A DNA stretch of 64,000 bases from Labilibaculum sp. K2S (GCF_030372765.1 NZ_JAUCMW010000002.1:137285-201284); one strand, 5' to 3'; counted from the stretch's first letter, positions 17,392 to 27,716 are shown. Translations and numbers: made by a program. Notes: generated by a model from the sequence alone, not told the origin.

Positions 17392-18675
17392 TCAACAATA
17401 TTCTTCTTCGTACTTTTCTTCCGGAATTTGCAGACGCTCCTCACGGCCATTTTCTATATACGCTTCAACTTCTGTCCAATCGACATCATTCGAGTTTGTA
17501 TCCGATTCCATTATCTTACCTAACTCAAAGAGTTTATCTATTCCTGCTTCCTGCATAATTTTCTTAATCAAACTATCCTCTTCAGGAGGATTTGAAAGAA
17601 AGGAGCTTACTGAATCGAAACGCCAATAGCTAATATCCTTTTTTCCCAGACCCGAAACTTTTTCCAAAAGATCCCCCTCAGGAGTCGATCGATGTGTTAT
17701 AAATAGAAACGTTTTAATAATTACTTTTTCATCAATAATAGCCGCAACGAAATAACCAATCTTAATATCTCCATAATACTGAGGGATGAGAATATTACCT
17801 CTAAACACCTCTGTAATAGATTGATTTCGAAGTAATTTAGCCATAAATAGCCTGCAGAAAATTAACGATAGAGGCCTTGTTCTTTCTTCGAACCTTCTAA
17901 TAGCATGAGATTGAATATAAACTTCTAACTCTTTCTTTTCTCCTTTATAGATATCTTTTATTTTGTGATTTTTAATATTAAAGTACCAAATACCCCCGTT
18001 TGCTATGGGCCAGCCAAATTGTATAATCGGTCTTCGTTTTCCTTCTATGGCAATACTTCTTTTAACCGGACGATGATGTTTTACTTTTACGATATGAAAC
18101 ACGCCGCTAACAGGGTATTCTTTCCTGACAAAAGCTGTTTTAATACTAAACATTTCGCGACCAACAGCATTCAGCATTGCCAGTATATTGTCATACATAC
18201 CGTAGAGGAGATCTTCGGGTGATTCCAATTCATCGTATGCATCAATTAAAGGTTTAAAGGCAGAATTGAATGCTTCCAAATCAAGACCATTATCTTCTTT
18301 ACGAATAAAGTAAATAAAACAGTCAATAACGTAAACATCTCCAATTGAAATCAACTCTCTTCCCTTAATCAATTCAATATTGCGTCTCTCCCTCCAACTT
18401 CGGAATACTAAAGCCAAAATTTTTGCCAGTTCTTTACTGATTGGTTCCCCTTTATCCACACGCGGTTGGGTCAAATGAATCCTTAAAAGATACATCAACA
18501 TTCGGTTACTCTTATTTAAGAGTTTACAAGCATCTTTGTTGCATCCTGCTATTTCAGCTAATTTCTCGAATCGATTAATAAATTCGGATTGACCTCCCAG
18601 ATTAATACCTTGACCTTTGAAATTAGATATTTCTCTGTTCTTTTTTTTTCGTTTTTTAGTCGTTTTTCTGGGCAT
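17392..18675 (-). CDS. Unknown 427-residue protein with basic N-terminus
   Basis: I do not recognise the family. The first 15 residues are almost all Lys/Arg/Thr (PRKTTKKRKKKNR), suggesting nucleic acid contact. Next is a helical region (about 30-130), a middle part with GVFHIVKVKHHRPVKRSIAIEGKRRP and GGIWYFNIKNHKIKDIY, and the motif SHAIRRFEERTRPLS, which resembles the HA.RRFxER motif of some small nuclease-like or toxin-like domains. The C-terminal 60 residues are acidic. There is no signal peptide or membrane segment. It lies 104 bases upstream of the broken DUF3843 gene on the same strand and borders the repeat-rich region. An intact, well-formed frame supports a real gene. Confidence 0.6.
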   Translation of the reverse strand: MPRKTTKKRKKKNREISNFKGQGINLGGQSEFINRFEKLAEIAGCNKDACKLLNKSNRMLMYLLRIHLTQPRVDKGEPISKELAKILALVFRSWRERRNIELIKGRELISIGDVYVIDCFIYFIRKEDNGLDLEAFNSAFKPLIDAYDELESPEDLLYGMYDNILAMLNAVGREMFSIKTAFVRKEYPVSGVFHIVKVKHHRPVKRSIAIEGKRRPIIQFGWPIANGGIWYFNIKNHKIKDIYKGEKKELEVYIQSHAIRRFEERTRPLSLIFCRLFMAKLLRNQSITEVFRGNILIPQYYGDIKIGYFVAAIIDEKVIIKTFLFITHRSTPEGDLLEKVSGLGKKDISYWRFDSVSSFLSNPPEEDSLIKKIMQEAGIDKLFELGKIMESDTNSNDVDWTEVEAYIENGREERLQIPEEKYEEEYC

Positions 18676-18852
18676 AGCTTCATTTTCTAATATGGCTTCA
18701 CGAACCTATCATAACTTTACGAATAATCCAACAAATCTGATTAAAAAATCACCTTTTTACATGCAAGTTAGTACGATGAAGTTGGAAGTCTGATTTATTC
18801 AATTCTCTCTTGAACTGCTAAACTTGTTTGCAAATGGGACTTATGGAATAAT

Positions 18853-18910
18853 CAGATTTATAATCCGATTTTTATGCCCGATCCGTTTCACTCCTGTGGA
18901 TTAGAAATCT
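18853..18910. repeat. REP-like palindromes, first cluster
   Basis: CAGATTTATAATCCGAT (18853-18869) and TGTGGATTAGAAATCTA (18896-18911) share the pattern of a (G/A)GATT arm, a short centre and an AATC(C/T) arm. The string TTTCACTCCTGTGGATTA occurs here (18886-18903) and again at 19462-19478. They resemble REP sequences associated with RAYT transposases in Bacteroidota; no RAYT gene is present. Confidence 0.5.
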
Positions 18911-19204
18911 AAATTTCGCCAATATTAAAAGGCCGGAGCTTTCTGTCTTTTTCTATCAAATCCTCTAATTTATAATCGATAAACCTTGTCTGGTGACAAA
19001 ATATCCATGTGGCAGTTTGTAATATATTACCAACATTAAAATAACAACAATTGTTACTATTTCTCAAAAAATACAATCAACCAATCATACATTTCATTCC
19101 CCCTAAAACCTGTCTTCTTATGAAGAATAATTTACCGTAAAAATCATTGAATGCCTAAAGGAATAAGCATTTTACAGAAAAATATCAAAAATAAGGAAGG
19201 TCGT

Positions 19205-19393
19205 TATTATTTTATAATGACTCCACTAAAGGCTTAGGCAAACCATTATAATTTATTAATGGCTCCAAGAAAGACTTAAGTAAGCCATTATTATATGTTA
19301 ACGGCTCCACTAAATAATAAAACATTCATTATAATTTTATAATGGCTCCACAAAAGACTTAAGTAAACCATTATTATATGTTAACGCCTCCAA
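19205..19393. repeat. 42-bp tandem repeat, four copies in alternating A-B-A-B order
   Basis: Units start at 19219, 19261, 19303 and 19344 (lengths 42, 42, 41, 42), with partial copies on both ends. Each opens with G(G/A)CTCCA and most carry AAGACTTAAGTAA and CCATTAT. Units 2 and 4 differ at only three positions and end in ATTATTATATGTTAAC; units 1 and 3 instead end in ATTATAATTT-like tails. So the true period may be an 83-84-bp dimer. AATGGCT near each junction can pair with AGCCATT or ACCATT later, giving a hairpin per unit. Confidence 0.85.
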
Positions 19394-19520
19394 CTCCTGC
19401 GGATTTGCAATCTGCAGGTAGGAGTTTCAGATTTGTAATCCGATTCCAGCATACATCTGTTTTCACTCCTGTGGATTAAAAATCCACCACTCTCAACCGG
19501 CCAATTACAAATCGGAGAGA
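19394..19520. repeat. REP-like palindromes, second cluster
   Basis: CCTGCGGATTTGCAATCTGCAGG (positions 19396-19418) is a near-perfect palindrome; CAGATTTGTAATCCGAT (19428-19444), TGTGGATTAAAAATCCACC (19470-19487) and AATTACAAATCGG (19503-19515) are related. They match the first cluster in pattern, which suggests one family of small repeats moved several times into this gap. Confidence 0.5.
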
Positions 19521-19534
19521 GCAAATCCTAAAAT

Positions 19535-19574
19535 TAAAAAAGGTGAAAACTTCAAAACAGAGCTTTCACCTTTT
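19535..19574 (-). terminator. Rho-independent terminator after ettA
   Basis: On the minus strand AAAGGTGAAAGC pairs with GTTTTCACCTT across an 11-base loop and is followed by TTTTTT. It begins a few bases after the ettA stop codon. Confidence 0.85.
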
Positions 19575-19579
19575 ATACT

Positions 19580-21268
19580 TTAATCAGCTATCAGCTTTTT
19601 ATATCTGATTCGCTTGGGTCCTTCATCGCCCATTCGCTTCTTCCTGTTAATCTCATAATCGGAATATCCTCCTTCAAAGAACTGCACATGTGAATTGCCT
19701 TCAAAAGCCAAAATATGTGTTGCAATACGATCCAAAAACCATCGGTCATGTGAAATCACCACAGCGCAGCCGGCAAAGTTTTCCAAACCTTCTTCCAGAG
19801 CCCGAAGTGTATTTACATCGATATCATTGGTTGGTTCATCCAAAAGCAAAACATTAGCCTCTTCTTTTAAAGTCAGAGCCAAATGCAGGCGGTTACGCTC
19901 TCCCCCCGATAATACGCCGCATTTTTTTTCTTGATCGGCACCATTAAAATTAAACCGACCAACATAAGCTCTGGCATTAACTGTTCGCCCTCCAACATTA
20001 ATCAAATCACCACCGCCCGAAATCACTTCATAAACAGATTTTTCTGGATCAATATCAGCATGTTGCTGATCAACATAGCCTACTTTTACGGTCTCTCCTA
20101 CTTCAAAAGTTCCTTTGTCCGGTTTCTCAAGATCCATAATCATCCTGAAAAGCGTCGTTTTACCTGCACCATTGGGGCCAATAACCCCAACAATTCCTGC
20201 CGGCGGCAATTCAAACTCTAAATCATCAAATAACAACTTATCTCCGAATGCCTTTGAAACAGACTGAACCTGAATCACCTTACTTCCCAAACGAGGACCA
20301 TTAGGAATGAAGATTTCCAGTTTTTCTTCTTTTTCTTTCAAATCCTCATTCATCATGCTGTCGTAAGCACTCAAACGAGCCTTACTTTTTGCCTGGCGGG
20401 CTTTAGGAGCCATCCGCACCCACTCCAACTCTCTTTCAAGGGTTTTACGTCGCTTACTGGCGGTTTTCTCTTCCATTGCCATACGTTGAGTCTTCTGATC
20501 CAACCAAGCGCTGTAATTGCCCTTCCAGGGAATTCCTTCTCCTCTATCCAACTCAAGAATCCAACCTGCTACATTGTCAAGGAAATATCTATCGTGAGTA
20601 ATACTAATTACAGTTCCTTTGTATTGTGCCAAATGCTGTTCCAGCCACTCCACCGATTCTGCATCCAAATGGTTGGTAGGTTCATCCAAAAGCAAAATAT
20701 CCGGTTCTTGTAATAGTAATCGACAAAGAGCAACACGTCTTCTTTCTCCACCTGAACAATTTTTAATTAATGCATCTCCCTCCGGACAACGCAGAGCATC
20801 CATAGCACGTTCCAGCTTTGTATCTAAATTCCATGCATCAAAATGATCAATCTTCTCCTGAAGATTTGCTTGCTCATCCATTACGGCCTGCATCTTATCA
20901 GCATCTTCAAGAACTTCCGGGTCACCGAATTTTAGATTAACGGCTTCGTATGCATTCAAAGTATCAACAATTTCCTGAACACCTTCCTCTACAATTTCTC
21001 GTACCGTTTTACTGTCATCCAATATTGGCTCCTGTGCTAAATAGCCGATATTATGCTCTTTCGACCAAACAACATGTCCGTCAAATGAACTTTCCAATCC
21101 GGCAATTATCTTAAGCAGAGTCGATTTACCAGAACCATTCAGTCCGATAATTCCAATTTTAGCACCATAAAAAAAAGAAAGGTTAATATTATTCAATACT
21201 TTTTTTTGTGATGAAAAGGTCTTACTGACCCTATCCATCGAAAAAATAATTTTTTTATCGTCAGCCAT
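19580..21268 (-). CDS. ettA: Energy-dependent translational throttle protein EttA (ABC-F)
   Basis: About 562 residues from ATG 21268, whose MADDKKIIFSMDRVSKTF fits the usual EttA start; an in-frame TTG at 21295 would add nine residues. Two ABC modules without membrane domains are present: Walker A GLNGSGKST and GPNGAGKTT, signatures NCSGGERRRVALCRLL and VLSGGERNRLHLALTL, Walker B LLLDEPTNHLD and LLLDEPTNDID. Between them lies the charged linker with TASKRRKTLERELEWVRMAPKARQAKSKARL, and the arm insertion is in the first module. EttA binds the ribosomal E site and gates entry into elongation according to ATP level. It is monocistronic, with its own terminator. Confidence 0.94.
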   Translation of the reverse strand: MADDKKIIFSMDRVSKTFSSQKKVLNNINLSFFYGAKIGIIGLNGSGKSTLLKIIAGLESSFDGHVVWSKEHNIGYLAQEPILDDSKTVREIVEEGVQEIVDTLNAYEAVNLKFGDPEVLEDADKMQAVMDEQANLQEKIDHFDAWNLDTKLERAMDALRCPEGDALIKNCSGGERRRVALCRLLLQEPDILLLDEPTNHLDAESVEWLEQHLAQYKGTVISITHDRYFLDNVAGWILELDRGEGIPWKGNYSAWLDQKTQRMAMEEKTASKRRKTLERELEWVRMAPKARQAKSKARLSAYDSMMNEDLKEKEEKLEIFIPNGPRLGSKVIQVQSVSKAFGDKLLFDDLEFELPPAGIVGVIGPNGAGKTTLFRMIMDLEKPDKGTFEVGETVKVGYVDQQHADIDPEKSVYEVISGGGDLINVGGRTVNARAYVGRFNFNGADQEKKCGVLSGGERNRLHLALTLKEEANVLLLDEPTNDIDVNTLRALEEGLENFAGCAVVISHDRWFLDRIATHILAFEGNSHVQFFEGGYSDYEINRKKRMGDEGPKRIRYKKLIAD

Positions 21269-21450
21269 TATTTCGCTTTTATTTATTTCGTTCAAATCCT
21301 AAACGCAAAAATAGGAAAATTGCTTTGAAAATTTATCAATTCCATTTGCTTTAGAATTCTTAATTTATAGATTGATAATCAGATCCTTCTCTTTTTCAAT
21401 CCAAAACAGAACATTTGTTTTTTATTATAGTTAAAAATCACTATTTTTAA

Positions 21451-21981
21451 ATGTCAAATACTGGGGTCATTATGGAAAAAACAGCACATAAAAAACTTTC
21501 TGAATTACTAGAGCAGATAGGTATAGAAACAAAAAAGAAAATATATTGGGAAGAAACAATTGATTCTTCTGTTGTAGTAAAAACTCATCCTAACAAGAGA
21601 AATGTTCCTGTAAAAGAAGCAAAAATTTTATTGGTAGAGGATCAGCCAAGCAACAGAAAAACAATTGAGGTTTACCTGAAACAAAAAGTAGCTAAGGTTG
21701 ATATTGCTGAAAATGGAAAACAAGCTGTTGAACTTTTTGAAAAGGAACAATACGATATTGTTTTAATGGATTTGCAAATGCCTATTATGGGAGGAATAGA
21801 AGCCTCTTTACGGATGCGGAAAATAGAAGAGCAACGCGATTTTTCAGTTCCGATTATTGCTTTTACAGCTAATTTCTATTCCGATGATAAAGAAATATCA
21901 ATTGAAGTAGGAATGGATGCTTACCTTTCAAAACCTTTTCAGTGTAAAACTCTATTTGGTTTAATGCTGGAGTATATTTAG
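21451..21981 (+). CDS. Single-domain response regulator (receiver only)
   Basis: 176 residues from ATG 21451 (a second ATG at 21472 is also possible). About 50 residues of charged N-terminus precede one receiver domain: ILLVEDQPSN (acid pocket), IVLMDLQMPIMGG (phospho-acceptor Asp), IIAFTAN (Thr) and YLSKPF (Lys). No output domain follows; the protein ends one helix later. The receiver is of the type found in hybrid histidine kinases, so it may be a detached relay module. No kinase is nearby. It converges on enolase across a shared terminator. Confidence 0.85.
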   Translation: MSNTGVIMEKTAHKKLSELLEQIGIETKKKIYWEETIDSSVVVKTHPNKRNVPVKEAKILLVEDQPSNRKTIEVYLKQKVAKVDIAENGKQAVELFEKEQYDIVLMDLQMPIMGGIEASLRMRKIEEQRDFSVPIIAFTANFYSDDKEISIEVGMDAYLSKPFQCKTLFGLMLEYI

Positions 21982-22014
21982 AAAAAACAAGTCGTTTTGG
22001 AACAAAACCGGACA

Positions 22015-22046
22015 TAAAAAAAGGGATCTGTAAAGATCCCTTTTTT
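22015..22046. terminator. Bidirectional terminator between the receiver gene and eno
   Basis: A run of A, then GGGATC, a six-base loop, GATCCC and a run of T. The symmetric A and T tracts allow it to end transcripts from both strands, which fits the convergent genes on either side. Confidence 0.9.
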
Positions 22047-22063
22047 AATATATCTAATTAAGC

Positions 22064-23359
<1,296 letters not shown>

Positions 23360-23382
23360 TTAAAAGTTTTACTGATTTATTT

Positions 23383-23404
23383 ATACGATCAAATGCAATC
23401 GTAT
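23383..23404. promoter_or_regulatory. Inverted repeat upstream of eno, possible operator
   Basis: ATACGAT (23383-23389) and ATCGTAT (23398-23404) form a perfect 7-base inverted repeat with an 8-base centre, 36 bases before the eno ATG and next to the rplQ terminator. It has no T-run, so it is not a terminator. It could be a protein-binding site or a leader hairpin. Confidence 0.35.
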
Positions 23405-23423
23405 GCAATTTTTATAGGGTACT

Positions 23424-23460
23424 AAAAAAGGGATAAAGACTAAACTTTACCCCCTTTTTT
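23424..23460 (-). terminator. Terminator of the ribosomal protein cluster, after rplQ
   Basis: On the minus strand AAAAAAGGGGGTAAAG is followed by a short loop and CTTTATCCCTTTTTT. The GGGnTAAAG/CTTTAnCCC stem plus T-run lies 16 bases after the rplQ stop and closes the roughly 18-kb cluster. Confidence 0.9.
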
Positions 23461-23476
23461 ATCTTAGAAAGGAAGC

Positions 23477-23992
23477 TTATTCTTCTTCCTTTTTAGTTGC
23501 TTCTGTTGCAGTTTCCGGAGCTTCAGCTTTTACTTCTGATACTTCTGTTGCTACTTCTTCTGAAGCTTTAGAACCACCACGTTTTCTACGTGTAGATTTT
23601 TTAGCTACAGCTTTCTTTTCAGTCAAGTAAGTTTCATTGTAATCAACCAATTCCACAATACACATCTCTGCATTATCACCTAAACGATTACCAGTTTTTA
23701 AAATTCTGGTATAACCACCGTTACGGTTAGTGATCTTTGGTGAAACTTCTCTAAACAACTCAGTAACCGCTTCTTTTTGTTTTAAATAACCAAAAACAAT
23801 ACGTCTTGAGTGAGTAGAATCAACTTTACTTTTTGAAATTAGAGGCTCAACATACATTTTTAAAGCTTTCGCCTTAGCAGTAGTAGTCGAGATTCTTTTA
23901 TGCAAAATCAAAGAAGAAGCCATATTTGAAAGCATCGCTTTTCTATGTGCTGTTTTTCTTCCTAAATGATTAAATTTCTTTCTATGTCTCAT
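23477..23992 (-). CDS. rplQ: 50S ribosomal protein L17 with long C-terminal extension
   Basis: 171 residues, against about 127 in E. coli. The core (1-120) has [36 protein letters not shown] and [20 protein letters not shown]. The last 45 residues are a basic patch ([10 protein letters not shown]) then an Ala/Glu/Thr-rich acidic tail. Extended L17 tails are usual in Bacteroidota. L17 sits near the peptide exit tunnel of the large subunit. It is the last gene of the cluster, 6 bases after rpoA. Confidence 0.97.
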   Translation of the reverse strand: MRHRKKFNHLGRKTAHRKAMLSNMASSLILHKRISTTTAKAKALKMYVEPLISKSKVDSTHSRRIVFGYLKQKEAVTELFREVSPKITNRNGGYTRILKTGNRLGDNAEMCIVELVDYNETYLTEKKAVAKKSTRRKRGGSKASEEVATEVSEVKAEAPETATEATKKEEE

Positions 23993-23998
23993 TTTCCC

Positions 23999-24991
23999 TT
24001 ATTCCTTATCTAATTTATACTTAGAAATATCCATACCGAAAGTAAGATTCAAGGATACCAATAGATCATCCAGCTCGGTTAAGGATTTCTTACCAAAGTT
24101 TCTAAATTTCAGAAGGTCATTCCTGTTGAACTGTACTAAATCACCTAAAGTATCCACATCAGCAGCTTTCAAGCAATTCAAAGCACGCACTGAAAGATCC
24201 ATATCTACCAGTTTTGTCTTCAATAGCTGACGCATATGCAAAACCTCTTCATCAAACTCCTCGTTTGCAAACTTCTCATCAGAGTCAAGAGTAATCTTTT
24301 CATCTGAGAACAACATGAAGTGATAAATAAGAATTTTTGCTGCTTCTTTTAAAGCTTCTTTTGGGTGAATTGAACCATCAGTAGTAATATCAAAAACCAA
24401 TTTTTCATAGTCAGTTTTTTGCTCTACACGATAGTTTTCAACAGCATATTTAACATTCTTGATTGGTGTAAAAATTGAATCGATCGGAATCACTCCAAAC
24501 TCTACATCAACAGGTTTGTTTTCAACAGAAGGTACGTATCCACGACCTTTGTTAATAGCTAAATCCATTTGCAACTTGGCAGAGCTGTCCATCTTGCAAA
24601 TTACAAGCTCTGGATTCAACACTTCGAAACCTGTTAGAAACTTGTTAATATCGCCAGCCGTAAAAGTATCCTGATCCGAGATAGTTACAGTAACCAACTC
24701 GCTGTCAACTTCTTCAACTTTTTGTTTAAACCGAACTTGCTTCAGGTTCAGGATCATCTCAGTAACATCTTCGATTACTCCTGGTATTGTAGAAAATTCA
24801 TGATCAACACCCTGTATTTTGATAGTCGTAATCGCAAATCCCTCTAATGAAGAAAGTAATATTCTTCTTAAGGCATTACCAATTGTTATACCATATCCAG
24901 GCTCTAATGGACGAAATTCGAATTTACCGAATTTATTGTCTGCGTCGAGCATGATAACTTTGTCCGGTTTCTGGAAAGCTAAAATTGCCAT
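23999..24991 (-). CDS. rpoA: DNA-directed RNA polymerase subunit alpha
   Basis: 330 residues. The N-terminal assembly domain has [22 protein letters not shown] and GRGYVP; the flexible linker falls near 235-250; the C-terminal domain has [21 protein letters not shown] and [16 protein letters not shown], the surface that contacts UP elements and activators. The alpha dimer nucleates assembly of RNA polymerase. Length and domain order are standard. Placed between rpsD (21 bases) and rplQ (6 bases), as in the alpha operon of most bacteria. Confidence 0.98.
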   Translation of the reverse strand: MAILAFQKPDKVIMLDADNKFGKFEFRPLEPGYGITIGNALRRILLSSLEGFAITTIKIQGVDHEFSTIPGVIEDVTEMILNLKQVRFKQKVEEVDSELVTVTISDQDTFTAGDINKFLTGFEVLNPELVICKMDSSAKLQMDLAINKGRGYVPSVENKPVDVEFGVIPIDSIFTPIKNVKYAVENYRVEQKTDYEKLVFDITTDGSIHPKEALKEAAKILIYHFMLFSDEKITLDSDEKFANEEFDEEVLHMRQLLKTKLVDMDLSVRALNCLKAADVDTLGDLVQFNRNDLLKFRNFGKKSLTELDDLLVSLNLTFGMDISKYKLDKE

Positions 24992-25012
24992 AAATTACTG
25001 ATTAACTATTTA

Positions 25013-25621
25013 TTACTTAGAATACAATTCAACGATTAACTGTTCCTTGATGTTTTCAGGAATTTCCGTTCTTTCTGGTGTATTAAGGAACTTACCACTA
25101 AGAGAGGTTTGATCCCATTCCAACCAAGATGATTGGTTATATCTAGCAGTAGATAAAGAATCGGTAATAACTTCTAAAGACTTCGATTTTTCACGAATTC
25201 CTATGATATCCCCAGCTTTTACTGAAAATGAAGGAATGTTACAAACTTGTCCGTTAACAGTTACGTGCTTATGGCTAACCAACTGACGAGCAGCTGACCT
25301 TGTTGGAGCTACACCTAATCTGAAAACTACATTGTCTAAACGACATTCTAAAAGTTGTAATAAAACTTCACCAGTAATACCTTTACTACGCGCGGCCTTT
25401 TCAAATAAGTTTGAGAATTGTTTCTCCAATACACCGTAAGTGTATTTTGCTTTTTGTTTTTCCTTTAGCTGAACACCATATTCAGACATTTTCTTTCTTC
25501 TACGGCTGTTACCGTGCTGCCCTGGAGGGTAGTTTTTGTTTTCAAATGCCTTATCAGGTCCAAAAATTGCTTCACCAAATTTACGAGCAATTCTACTCTT
25601 TGGTCCAATATATCTAGCCAT
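25013..25621 (-). CDS. rpsD: 30S ribosomal protein S4
   Basis: 202 residues with the S4 start [16 protein letters not shown], the central YPPGQHG segment, and the S4 RNA-binding fold [35 protein letters not shown]4 starts 30S assembly by binding the 5' domain of 16S rRNA, and in some bacteria represses its own operon. No N-terminal zinc cysteines are present, so this is the zinc-independent form. An unusually long 125-base gap precedes it. Confidence 0.97.
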   Translation of the reverse strand: MARYIGPKSRIARKFGEAIFGPDKAFENKNYPPGQHGNSRRRKKMSEYGVQLKEKQKAKYTYGVLEKQFSNLFEKAARSKGITGEVLLQLLECRLDNVVFRLGVAPTRSAARQLVSHKHVTVNGQVCNIPSFSVKAGDIIGIREKSKSLEVITDSLSTARYNQSSWLEWDQTSLSGKFLNTPERTEIPENIKEQLIVELYSK

Positions 25622-25746
25622 TACTTCTTAAATTTAAATTTTTCTAACAATAGAAACTTTGCTATAAGTTTTGAATTATAAAAGTGCCGCGTTTTTTAGA
25701 GAGGATATCAATAAAACTAATTCAAAATCTTAAACAGCATTTTTTA
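25622..25746 (-). promoter_or_regulatory. Long leader before rpsD, possible autoregulatory site or internal promoter
   Basis: Most gaps in this cluster are under 40 bases; this one is 125. The minus strand has ATATCCTCTCTAAAAAACG and CGGCACTTTT but no clear terminator or TTG/TAnnTTTG pair. In E. coli, S4 represses translation of the alpha operon; a site here is inferred only from gap size and position. Confidence 0.3.
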
Positions 25747-26136
25747 TTAAACTCTACGTCTCTTAGGAGGACGACATCCGTTGTGTGGTAATGGAGTAAC
25801 ATCTACGATTTCCGCAATGTCGATTCCACATGAATTGATCGCACGAATAGCCGATTCACGACCATTTCCAGGACCTTTTACATATACTTTCACTTTTCTC
25901 AATCCAAGATCGTGAGCAACTTTTCCACAGTCTGTTGCAGCTTGCTGGGCAGCATAAGGAGTATTCTTTTTAGAACCTCTAAAACCCATTTTGCCAGCTG
26001 AAGACCAAGAAATAACCTGTCCTGTGCTATTGGTTAAGGAAATGATAATATTGTTAAAAGATGAATGGATATGCGCCTGTCCTACAGGTTCAATTTTTAC
26101 TACCCTCTTTTTAACTGATACTGACTTTTTTGCCAT
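25747..26136 (-). CDS. rpsK: 30S ribosomal protein S11
   Basis: 129 residues, the same length as E. coli S11. It has [28 protein letters not shown] in two blocks around the conserved SFNN, then [33 protein letters not shown] and the C-terminal [19 protein letters not shown]11 lies on the 30S platform close to the mRNA exit and the E site. It starts 10 bases after rpsM; the next gene, rpsD, is 125 bases downstream. Confidence 0.98.
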   Translation of the reverse strand: MAKKSVSVKKRVVKIEPVGQAHIHSSFNNIIISLTNSTGQVISWSSAGKMGFRGSKKNTPYAAQQAATDCGKVAHDLGLRKVKVYVKGPGNGRESAIRAINSCGIDIAEIVDVTPLPHNGCRPPKRRRV

Positions 26137-26146
26137 AACTTAACGA

Positions 26147-26524
26147 TTATTTAGTCGCTTTCTTTTTGTTTGCAACTGTTTTTCTCTTACCTTTTCTAGT
26201 ACGTGAGTTGTTTTTGGTTCTCTGACCACGCACTGGTAATCCAATACGGTGACGAATACCACGATAACAACCAATATCCATCAAACGCTTAATATTCAGT
26301 TGATTTAAAGAACGTAATTCACCCTCAACTTTTAAATTAGCATTAATCGCTTGACGAATACGATTAGACTCATCATCAGTCCAATCTTTTACTTGCTTAT
26401 CGTAAGAAACTTCTGCTTCATCCAAAATTTGACGAGCAGCACTTCTACCGATACCGTAGATATAAGTCAAGCTAATTATCCCTCTTTTATTTTGAGGCAA
26501 ATCAACTCCAACAATTCTAGCCAT
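26147..26524 (-). CDS. rpsM: 30S ribosomal protein S13
   Basis: 125 residues (E. coli 118). Markers are [25 protein letters not shown], the helix-two-turn-helix region, [19 protein letters not shown] and a basic C-terminus ending ANKKKATK that reaches the P-site tRNA. S13 forms bridges to the large subunit in the 30S head. It follows rpmJ by 36 bases and precedes rpsK by 10. Confidence 0.98.
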   Translation of the reverse strand: MARIVGVDLPQNKRGIISLTYIYGIGRSAARQILDEAEVSYDKQVKDWTDDESNRIRQAINANLKVEGELRSLNQLNIKRLMDIGCYRGIRHRIGLPVRGQRTKNNSRTRKGKRKTVANKKKATK

Positions 26525-26560
26525 AAATTAAAATATTTATCTATTACAAAGTTTACTAAA

Positions 26561-26677
26561 TTATCCTTGACGTTGCTTAAACTTAGGATTCTTCTTATTA
26601 ATCACATACAAACGTCCTTTTCTTCTAACAATCTTACAATCATCAGAACGTTTCTTTACAGATGCTCTTACCTTCAT
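26561..26677 (-). CDS. rpmJ: 50S ribosomal protein L36, zinc-free form
   Basis: A 38-residue protein starting [19 protein letters not shown] and ending FKQRQG. Typical zinc-binding L36 has three Cys and one His; here the first Cys is Ser, the third is replaced in VINKKNPKF and the His is Phe, leaving one Cys. So it is the C-minus, zinc-independent form. It lies 11 bases after infA and 36 before rpsM, the canonical place. Its small size makes it easy to miss. Confidence 0.95.
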   Translation of the reverse strand: MKVRASVKKRSDDCKIVRRKGRLYVINKKNPKFKQRQG

Positions 26678-26688
26678 TATTATTGAAT

Positions 26689-26910
26689 TTAATTTTTATA
26701 TCTAAAAGTAATGCGCCCTTTAGTAAGATCATAAGGTGACATTTCTACCTTTACCTTATCACCAGGCAAGATCTTAATGTAGTGCATTCTCATCTTACCG
26801 GAAATGTGAGCTGTTATCACATGTCCATTTTCAAGTTCTACACGAAACATAGCATTAGATAATGCTTCGGTAATTGTACCATCTTGTTCTATTGAAGGCT
26901 GTTTAGCCAT
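26689..26910 (-). CDS. infA: Translation initiation factor IF-1
   Basis: 73 residues forming a single S1-type OB fold: [42 protein letters not shown] and [14 protein letters not shown]-1 binds the 30S A site and helps IF-2 and IF-3 select the start codon. The length is standard (E. coli 72). It sits between map (17 bases upstream) and rpmJ, as in many Bacteroidota and Gram-positive spc clusters. Confidence 0.97.
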   Translation of the reverse strand: MAKQPSIEQDGTITEALSNAMFRVELENGHVITAHISGKMRMHYIKILPGDKVKVEMSPYDLTKGRITFRYKN

Positions 26911-26927
26911 AAGCTCATTAAATTTTA

Positions 26928-27695
26928 TTAGTTTATATCTTCAATAAATTCAAAACTGGATAAGATCTGAGCTTTACCCTTTCGAACTACCACAGTATGT
27001 TCGAAGTGTGCTGAAGGTTTTCCATCAGCAGTAACAATTGCCCATCCATCACTATCTTGGTAAATATCTCTTTTTCCAAGATTAAACATCGGTTCAATTG
27101 CCACGACCAGTCCTTCTCTCAATTTCAATCCACGTCCATTTTTTCCATAATTCGGAACTTGTGGATCTTCATGAAGATTTTTCCCAATTCCGTGTCCTAC
27201 CATTTCTCGAACTACAGAAACTGAATTCTGTTCTGCATGCTTTTGAATAGCAAAACCTATGTCGCCTAAATGATTACCTTCAATGGCCTGCTCTACCCCT
27301 TTGTAAAGAGCCTCTTTGGTAACCTTCAACAGTTGCTGAACATCAGGAGCTACTGACCCTACAGTAAACGTATAAGCCGAATCGCCGTAAAAACCATTCA
27401 ACAAAACACCACAATCACAGGAAACAATATCTCCTTCTTTCAGCTCATAGTCAGATGGAATTCCATGAACGACCTGACTGTTTATAGAAACACATAAGGT
27501 ATTCGGGAATCCATCGTAACCAAGAAACCCTGGTTTACCGCCATTGTCTCTTATATACTCCTCCGCGATTTTATCCAATCTCAAAGTTGATATTCCAGGA
27601 ACTATTTCTTTCGATATTACACCTAAAGTTTTCGCTACCAGTAAGTTGCTCATTTTAAGCCACTCTATCTCTTCCTTTGTTTTGTAAAAAATCAT
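26928..27695 (-). CDS. map: Methionine aminopeptidase, type I
   Basis: 255 residues. The five metal ligands are visible in order: Asp in [20 protein letters not shown] (two), His in [18 protein letters not shown], Glu in [11 protein letters not shown] and Glu in [10 protein letters not shown]. It removes the initiator methionine from new proteins. There is no N-terminal zinc-finger extension, so it is type Ia. It follows secY by 21 bases; adk, which lies here in many bacteria, is absent from the cluster. Confidence 0.97.
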   Translation of the reverse strand: MIFYKTKEEIEWLKMSNLLVAKTLGVISKEIVPGISTLRLDKIAEEYIRDNGGKPGFLGYDGFPNTLCVSINSQVVHGIPSDYELKEGDIVSCDCGVLLNGFYGDSAYTFTVGSVAPDVQQLLKVTKEALYKGVEQAIEGNHLGDIGFAIQKHAEQNSVSVVREMVGHGIGKNLHEDPQVPNYGKNGRGLKLREGLVVAIEPMFNLGKRDIYQDSDGWAIVTADGKPSAHFEHTVVVRKGKAQILSSFEFIEDIN

Positions 27696-27716
27696 TGCAA
27701 AGAAAGCAAAAATATT

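Larger units (their letters stand above)
18676..19579 (+). other. Gene-free 0.9-kb stretch with repeats and REP-like palindromes
   Basis: No convincing coding frame was seen on either strand. The part up to about 18850 looks like ordinary upstream sequence of the unknown 427-residue gene. From 18853 to 18910 and again from 19394 to 19520 there are short GGATTnnnAATCC-type palindromes. A 42-bp tandem repeat fills about 19205-19393. The last 45 bases hold the ettA terminator. The whole looks like a relic or landing zone of small mobile repeats. Confidence 0.6.

Noticed and set aside
19205..19393. CRISPR array
   Set aside because: The repeat units abut directly without unique spacers, and no cas gene is nearby.
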